Source: Lysobacterales bacterium UBA2790 (GTDB lineage: Bacteria > Pseudomonadota > Gammaproteobacteria > Xanthomonadales > Xanthomonadaceae). Taken from it: a stretch of DNA of 18,841 nucleotides. Numbering within the stretch: the stretch's first letter is position 1; each line of letters opens with the position of its first letter. A program made the translations under genes and the position numbers. Positions 14,410 through 18,841 of this stretch are shown in pieces. The stretch spans positions 1,109 through 19,949 of the forward strand of contig DEHW01000017.1 in NCBI GenBank assembly GCA_002352135.1. Direction: 5' to 3'. The notes below the pieces were generated by a model that saw nothing but the letters and a program-made list of their open reading frames with translations, searched no databases and had not been told where the DNA came from.

Positions 14410-14536
14410 AGCATCAAACACCGCTACAAAACGTCCATTTAACCCCGGTCAAAGCCCGACGTGTCACGCTGTCAGGTACAAGGTCGTAGAGACCTTAACC
14501 GACGCCCCGCTTGACCTGTTCGAGAACACATTGCGC
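14410..14536 (+). other. lptD-surA gap with a small inverted repeat
   Basis: The gap is 127 nt. It contains AAGGTC (14480-14485), a 5-nt loop and GACCTT (14491-14496). With only 6 bp and no T-run it is not a terminator, and its role, if any, is unknown. TTGACC at 14511-14516 resembles a -35 but has no matching -10. Confidence 0.4.
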
Positions 14537-15853
14537 ATGAAATCGCTTTTTCTTCCCGCTGCCTTCCGTTTGTCGGCCTTGATGGCCTTGGTGATCTCGT
14601 CGTTCTTCAGCCCGGCCTCACATGCGCAGTTGCTGACACCTGCGCAACAGGTCGACAGCATCGTCGCGGTCGTCGAGGACGACGTCATTTTGCGCAGCGA
14701 ACTGGATCGTGCGGTGTCAAACATCCTTGCGCAGTACGCTGATCGTCGCAATGAATTACCGCCCGAAAACGTCCTGCGCAGGCAGGTGCTGGAGCGTCTG
14801 ATCCTGATTCGACTTCAGGTACAACGCGCAGGCGAAAGCGGTGTCCGCGTGACCGACCCTGAAATCGAAACAGCTCTTCAAGGCATCGCACAGAACAATC
14901 GCATCACGCTCGATCAGATGCGCGCTCAACTGGAAAAGGATGGCATTCCGTTCATGGAGTTTGCGCGTTCACTGCGTGACGAGATGATCGTGCAGCGTCT
15001 GCGACAGTCGGTTGTGCAGAGCCGCGTCCACGTGAGCGACACGGAAATCGACATATTGCTGGCCAGCAACAGTCTGAAGACGGGGCAAGTACATGCGGCA
15101 AACATTCTGGTCGGCCTGCCTGATGGCGCCACTGCCGAGCAGATCGAAACCGCCCGCAGCAAGATCGAGGGAGTCCGCGAACTGATTGAAAAGGGCGACA
15201 TCGAGTTTTCTGCCGCAGCGATCCGATATTCCGATGCCCCTAACGCCCTTGAAGGCGGCGATCTGGGTTGGCGCAGCTACGACGAGGTTCCAGCCATGTT
15301 CGCCAGCATGCTGCAAGGCATGCAACCCGGGGATGTCTCGCCTGCGGTCCGCGGCCCCAGCGGCTTCCATATGCTGAAACTGCTGGAGATTCGCAGCGAC
15401 GATGAGCAACGCGTCACCGAGTTCAATGCTCGCCACATCATGGTCAAGATTGACGAGGTCACGTCGACTCAGGACGCAAAGGCGAAGATCGATCTACTGA
15501 AAGCTCGCATCGATGCGGGTGAATCCTTGGAAGACGTCGCCCGTGATGCTTCGGAAGATCCGATGTCGCGCAATCAAGGCGGCGACTTGGGCTGGTTCGC
15601 ACCCTATGCTTATGGACAAGCCATCGGCGATGCCCTGCTCGCTCTGTCTGATGGGCAGACCTCCGCGCCGGTCCTCAGCGATGCGGGTTGGCACATCGTT
15701 CAACGCGTCGGCACACGCGAGCAGGACATCACGGATCAAGTCAAGCGTGACCGCGCCCGCGAAACCCTGGGCCGTCGCAAGTCGGAAGAAGAATACGAAC
15801 GCTTCCTGCGCCAGTTGCGTGAAGAATCCTACGTGGAGTCGCGGTTGAATTGA
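14537..15853 (+). CDS. surA: Periplasmic chaperone and peptidyl-prolyl isomerase SurA
   Basis: SurA escorts unfolded outer membrane proteins, including LptD, to the assembly machinery. The start is ATG at 14537, where a signal peptide begins (MKSLFLPAAFRLSALMALV, cut likely after SHA). The frame is open 192 nt further upstream, but that part overlaps lptD and is not SurA-like. The 438-residue product has the SurA N-terminal domain (about 32-175, starting VDSIVAVVEDDVILRSELDR), a first parvulin domain at about 183-285 and a second at about 298-398, with GGDLGW in both, then a short C-terminal helix. Length matches E. coli SurA (428). The stop overlaps the pdxA start as TGATG, so SurA and PdxA are coupled. 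Confidence 0.96.
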   Translation: MKSLFLPAAFRLSALMALVISSFFSPASHAQLLTPAQQVDSIVAVVEDDVILRSELDRAVSNILAQYADRRNELPPENVLRRQVLERLILIRLQVQRAGESGVRVTDPEIETALQGIAQNNRITLDQMRAQLEKDGIPFMEFARSLRDEMIVQRLRQSVVQSRVHVSDTEIDILLASNSLKTGQVHAANILVGLPDGATAEQIETARSKIEGVRELIEKGDIEFSAAAIRYSDAPNALEGGDLGWRSYDEVPAMFASMLQGMQPGDVSPAVRGPSGFHMLKLLEIRSDDEQRVTEFNARHIMVKIDEVTSTQDAKAKIDLLKARIDAGESLEDVARDASEDPMSRNQGGDLGWFAPYAYGQAIGDALLALSDGQTSAPVLSDAGWHIVQRVGTREQDITDQVKRDRARETLGRRKSEEEYERFLRQLREESYVESRLN

Positions 15854-16881
15854 TGACTCGGCAGGCGAGTCAGCAAGCCAGTCTCCGCGCTCGCCTCGGG
15901 CTGATCGTCGGCGAACCGGCGGGTGTCGGGCCCGAATTGGCGGTCAAACTGGCGCAGCAGACGCGAGACTGCGAACTGGTGGCGTTTACGGATGCGGACG
16001 TATTGATCGAGGCGGCGAATCGCCTTGGTCTACCCTTGGCGCTGCATGACGCGAACAAGATGTATGAGAATTCCCGTGCAGCCGGTCATCTGGCGGTCAC
16101 TGCTCATCGCACCGCCGAACGTGTGGTGCCGGGAACACTCAATGTCCGCAACGCGCAACACGTGCTCGATTGCATGCACGAAGCCAGTCGGCTATGCCTT
16201 GCTGGCAAGCTGGATGGGCTGGTCACTGGCCCGGTTCACAAAGGCATTCTTTGTGAGGCAGGCGTGGCGTTCTCCGGCATGACCGGATTCCTCGCCACGC
16301 AAGCGGGCCTGCGCGAATCGGACGTGGTGATGATGTTGGCCAATTCGCAGATGCGGGTCGCTCTGGTGACCACACATCTACCCTTGCGCGCGGTAGCCGA
16401 TTCGATCAATGCCGACCTGCTGGAACGCGTCGCCATGATCCTGCACAACAGTCTGCAGCGCGACTTCGGGATCGCCAGTCCGCGCATTGCCGTGCTCGGT
16501 TTGAACCCGCATGCCGGTGAGGATGGTCACCTCGGCACCGAGGAACGCGACATTTTTTTGCCTTGGCTTGCCCGTATGCGCTCGCGCGGATTCGACATGA
16601 TCGGTCCCTTGCCTGCGGATACGGCTTTCCTGCCGCAGCGATTGACGGCATTTGATGCCGTGTTGGCGATGTATCACGACCAGGGACTGCCTGTGCTCAA
16701 GTTCAGCGGATTCCAGCACGCCGTCAATATCAGCCTCGGCCTGCCTTATGTTCGCGTGGCCGTCGACCATGGCACCGCGCTGGATCTGGCCGGCCGTGGA
16801 CTGGCCGATCACTCCAGCCTGATGACGGCGCTGACCCACGCGGAGCGCTTCGTGCAACATCGACGCAGGCATTGCGCATGA
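15853..16881 (+). CDS. pdxA: 4-hydroxythreonine-4-phosphate dehydrogenase
   Basis: PdxA oxidises 4-phosphohydroxy-L-threonine in the DXP-dependent pyridoxal phosphate pathway. The chosen start is ATG at 15853, overlapping the surA stop as TGATG; a TTG one codon earlier is unlikely. The product has 342 residues. Metal ligands H175 (TTHLPLR), H220 (NPHAGEDG) and H275 (MYHDQG) keep exactly the spacing of E. coli H166, H211 and H266. The nucleotide and substrate elements GEPAGVGPELA, TGPVHK and AVDHGTALDLAGRG are present. The usual GHTEFLA substrate loop reads GMTGFLA here, so the phosphate-contacting histidine is Met and the Glu is Gly. From memory, xanthomonad PdxA proteins also lack this His, so the enzyme is probably still active. 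The stop overlaps rsmA as ATGA. Confidence 0.96.
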   Translation: MTRQASQQASLRARLGLIVGEPAGVGPELAVKLAQQTRDCELVAFTDADVLIEAANRLGLPLALHDANKMYENSRAAGHLAVTAHRTAERVVPGTLNVRNAQHVLDCMHEASRLCLAGKLDGLVTGPVHKGILCEAGVAFSGMTGFLATQAGLRESDVVMMLANSQMRVALVTTHLPLRAVADSINADLLERVAMILHNSLQRDFGIASPRIAVLGLNPHAGEDGHLGTEERDIFLPWLARMRSRGFDMIGPLPADTAFLPQRLTAFDAVLAMYHDQGLPVLKFSGFQHAVNISLGLPYVRVAVDHGTALDLAGRGLADHSSLMTALTHAERFVQHRRRHCA

Positions 16882-17702
16882 GTTATCAGACCAAGAAGTC
16901 ACTGGGTCAGCATTTCCTGCATTCGCCGGGAATCATCGACAAGATCCTGCTCGCCATTGCGCCGCGGCCGGGCGATCACCTGATTGAAATCGGACCCGGC
17001 GCAGGTGCCATCACCGCGCCACTGCTGTCGCAACACAAGCAACTGACGGTGATCGAATTCGACCGCGACCTGATCGAACCACTCCGCCAAATGGGTGCGC
17101 GGCTCGGTGAGCTGCAGATTGTCCACGCCGACATTCTGAGTGTGGATCTGACCGAGTTGGCAGCTGGCCGATCAATTCGTCTGGTCGGCAATTTGCCCTA
17201 CAACATCTCCTCGCCGATCCTGTTTCATGCCATCGCGCATCTGGCTTGCATCAAGGACATGCACTTCATGCTGCAGAAAGAAGTGGTTGACCGCATGGCG
17301 GCGAGCCCCGGCAGCAAGGTTTATGGTCGCTTGTCGGTGATGTTGCAGGCGCGCTGCCGGGTTCAGCCCCTTTTCCTGGTCCCGCCCGGCGCATTCAACC
17401 CGCCGCCAAAGGTTGATTCTGCAGTTGTTCGCCTGTTGCCTCACACGCCGGATGAACTCGTCATCTTGGACCCGCGATTGTTTTCCCAATTGGTTCGCGC
17501 CGCCTTTGCGCAACGCAGGAAAACGCTGCGCAATGCGCTGGCGGAGCTTTGTGTTGAGGCGGACCTGACAGCGGTGGGTATCTCGCCGGGTGCACGTGCT
17601 GAAACCATCGCGGTCAACAAGTACGTCGAGCTCAGCAACGCGCTGCACACCCAGGGAAAAACCGTTTCCGGAAACCTGCCACCCGACAGCGATCCCGATT
17701 GA
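16878..17702 (+). CDS. rsmA: 16S rRNA dimethyladenosine transferase (KsgA)
   Basis: RsmA dimethylates two adjacent adenines (A1518 and A1519 in E. coli numbering) in the 3' hairpin of 16S rRNA during small-subunit maturation. The start is ATG at 16878, overlapping the pdxA stop as ATGA; a TTG two codons earlier has no merit. The 274-residue product has the N-terminal KKSLGQHFL, the SAM site EIGPGAGAIT near 37-46, the acidic ribose-binding IEFDRDL, the catalytic NLPYNISSPIL, and the C-terminal domain with FAQRRKTLRNAL. Length equals the E. coli protein (273). A 157-nt gap follows before apaG, so apaG-apaH may have a separate promoter. Confidence 0.97.
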   Translation: MSYQTKKSLGQHFLHSPGIIDKILLAIAPRPGDHLIEIGPGAGAITAPLLSQHKQLTVIEFDRDLIEPLRQMGARLGELQIVHADILSVDLTELAAGRSIRLVGNLPYNISSPILFHAIAHLACIKDMHFMLQKEVVDRMAASPGSKVYGRLSVMLQARCRVQPLFLVPPGAFNPPPKVDSAVVRLLPHTPDELVILDPRLFSQLVRAAFAQRRKTLRNALAELCVEADLTAVGISPGARAETIAVNKYVELSNALHTQGKTVSGNLPPDSDPD

Positions 17703-17847
17703 AGTCCGTTCGCGCTTGCTACGGGAGCATCGCCGATCCCGTGCGCGATGCATCTGGGTGAGCTCGCGCAACGGATAGCGTGTCTCTCGCAATGCACCCC
17801 GACGCCACGGCCTGAAAATCGCTTCGGGGAACCGGCCCAGCGGCTGC

Positions 17848-17853
17848 TAAAAT
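17848..17853 (+). promoter_or_regulatory. -10 box next to the apaG start (possible leaderless mRNA)
   Basis: TAAAAT (five of six matches to TATAAT) lies 6 nt before the apaG ATG at 17860. No Shine-Dalgarno is visible between or just before, and no convincing -35 is seen. Transcription starting here would yield a message beginning at or within a few bases of the start codon. Confidence 0.5.
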
Positions 17854-17859
17854 GCGGCC

Positions 17860-18240
17860 ATGTCGACCGCCACGCCTGCCATCGAAGTTTCCGTAACCAC
17901 ACGCTACCTGCGTGACGAATCCTCGCCCGATCAGTCGCGCTATGCGTTTTCCTACACGATCACCTTGCGAAACGTCGGCAATGTTGCCGCTCGCCTGCTG
18001 ACGCGGCAGTGGATCGTGCGCGATGCCAGCGGACATAGCGAAGAAGTGCGTGGCGATGGCGTGGTAGGCCAGCATCCGCATCTGCAACCGGGCGAATCGT
18101 TTCAATACAGTTCGGGTGCGGTAATTGCCACTCCAGTGGGCACCATGCAGGGCAGCTATCGCTGGCAGCTGGATGGCGGTCGCGAGTTCGATACCCCCAT
18201 CCCTGAATTTACCCTCAGCGGCCCCAGGACACTGCACTGA
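17860..18240 (+). CDS. apaG: ApaG domain protein
   Basis: ApaG is a small beta-sandwich protein (a fibronectin III-like fold), commonly next to apaH; its biochemical role is not settled. The 126-residue product is the usual length. It shows the family's N-terminal VSVTTRYLRDESSPDQSRYAF, the RLLTRQWIVRDASG strand pair, the glycine signature GDGVVGQHPHLQPGESF near 66-82 and the C-terminal GSYRWQLDGG. Its start follows a -10-like box by 6 nt with no ribosome site. The stop overlaps apaH as TGATG, so ApaG and ApaH are translationally coupled. Confidence 0.96.
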   Translation: MSTATPAIEVSVTTRYLRDESSPDQSRYAFSYTITLRNVGNVAARLLTRQWIVRDASGHSEEVRGDGVVGQHPHLQPGESFQYSSGAVIATPVGTMQGSYRWQLDGGREFDTPIPEFTLSGPRTLH

Positions 18241-18841
18241 TGGCCGTCTACGCGATCGGCGATGTACAGGGCTGCCTTGAACCACTGCAGCGATTGCTCG
18301 ACAAGCTGCGCTTCGATCCGGCTGCCGACCATCTTTGGTTCTGCGGCGATCTGGTCAATCGGGGCGGCCAATCGCTGGAAGTTCTGCGCCTGATCAAGTC
18401 GCTGGACATCCATTCACACGTCGTCCTCGGCAATCACGATCTCTCGTTGCTGGCGATTTCCATGCGTCGTGAAGACGAGCAACGCAAAGTCAACGCCGAG
18501 CTTCAGCGTGTGCTGTTTGCCGAAGATCGGGAAGAGTTGTTGGACTGGTTGCGCAAACGACCCTTGATGCATGTAGACGCCGCACGCGGCTGGGCCATGG
18601 TTCACGCTGGTCTGGCACCGAAGTGGACCATCCGACTGGCCCGACAGCGCGCACATGAAGTCGAACTCCGCTTGCATAGTCCAGACTATCGGAAGCTGCT
18701 GCGTGGCATGTTCGGCAATCAGCCCGACACCTGGTCGCCAAAACTCAATGGCGTGGACCGCATGCGCGCCATCATCAACGTCTTCACGCGCATGCGATTT
18801 TGCAGCCCCAAGGGCAGTATCGCGTTCGATGCCAAGGGTCG
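18240..18841 (+). CDS. apaH: Symmetrical bis(5'-nucleosyl)-tetraphosphatase (C-terminus off window)
   Basis: ApaH splits Ap4A into two ADP and also removes Np4 caps from RNA 5' ends. The frame is open from ATG at 18240 to the window edge, giving 200 residues of an expected 270-290. Metallophosphatase motifs are visible: GDVQGC at 7-12, GDLVNRGG near 38, GNHD near 65 and MVHAGLAPKW near 121. The late NVFTRMRFCSPKG motif typical of ApaH is also present. The first motif has Gln where E. coli has His (GDVHG); this variant is also seen in pseudomonad-type ApaH and is not a defect. The start overlaps the apaG stop as TGATG. The remaining C-terminal part is outside the window. Confidence 0.95.
   Translation, partial: MAVYAIGDVQGCLEPLQRLLDKLRFDPAADHLWFCGDLVNRGGQSLEVLRLIKSLDIHSHVVLGNHDLSLLAISMRREDEQRKVNAELQRVLFAEDREELLDWLRKRPLMHVDAARGWAMVHAGLAPKWTIRLARQRAHEVELRLHSPDYRKLLRGMFGNQPDTWSPKLNGVDRMRAIINVFTRMRFCSPKGSIAFDAKG

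Noticed and set aside
14345..14536. A 64-residue N-terminal extension of surA
   Set aside because: It overlaps the lptD end, and the signal peptide expected of SurA begins at the ATG at 14537.
1..18841. tRNA, rRNA, CRISPR array, insertion sequence or prophage
   Set aside because: I saw no T-loop-like tRNA signature, spaced direct repeats, transposase or integrase motif, or attachment-site duplication by eye.

Overview
The window reads as a chromosomal core-genome segment of a gammaproteobacterium, most likely in the order Xanthomonadales (Lysobacterales). The clearest marker is an N-acetylornithine carbamoyltransferase (argF') of the Xanthomonas type. The complete lptD-surA-pdxA-rsmA-apaG-apaH series, a DksA with a very long Lys/Ala-rich N-terminal tail and a YajQ protein also fit. 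The DNA is moderately GC-rich and coding density is high. I saw no mobile element, CRISPR array, rRNA or tRNA. I name no genus.

Left part (1-2507): argF' and a truncated paiB-like gene are read leftward as one unit. A short leader lies upstream of argF'. It holds a possible promoter, a 14-codon Arg-rich mini-ORF and a perfect 11-bp intrinsic terminator that ends about 20 nt before the argF' start. Almost any argF' transcript must pass this terminator, so it looks like an attenuator. Further right, also leftward, is an exported glycine-zipper protein, divergent from cysS.

Middle-left (2508-7997): cysS, a sufE-like gene and a DUF885 putative zinc peptidase are joined by two ATGA overlaps and read rightward. 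They converge on a leftward dksA-like gene with its own promoter and terminator. Its product has about 345 histone-H1-like residues before a normal DksA domain, and an internal ATG could give a normal-sized DksA.

Middle-right (7998-12150): yidD and yajQ read rightward and converge on an msrB plus PAS-PAS-PAS-PAS-GGDEF-EAL pair that reads leftward with a GTGA overlap. So a c-di-GMP-binding-family protein and a c-di-GMP turnover enzyme lie tail to tail, and the enzyme is translationally coupled to a methionine sulfoxide reductase.

Right part (12151-18841): lptD, surA, pdxA, rsmA, apaG and apaH (cut by the window edge) form the classical envelope-assembly, vitamin B6, rRNA-methylation and Ap4A-hydrolysis cluster. 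surA-pdxA, pdxA-rsmA and apaG-apaH overlap. A 157-nt gap before apaG carries a -10-like box 6 nt before the apaG ATG. A similar arrangement before cysS suggests leaderless transcripts.

The best candidates for something undescribed are the argF' leader and the H1-tailed DksA with its internal start.
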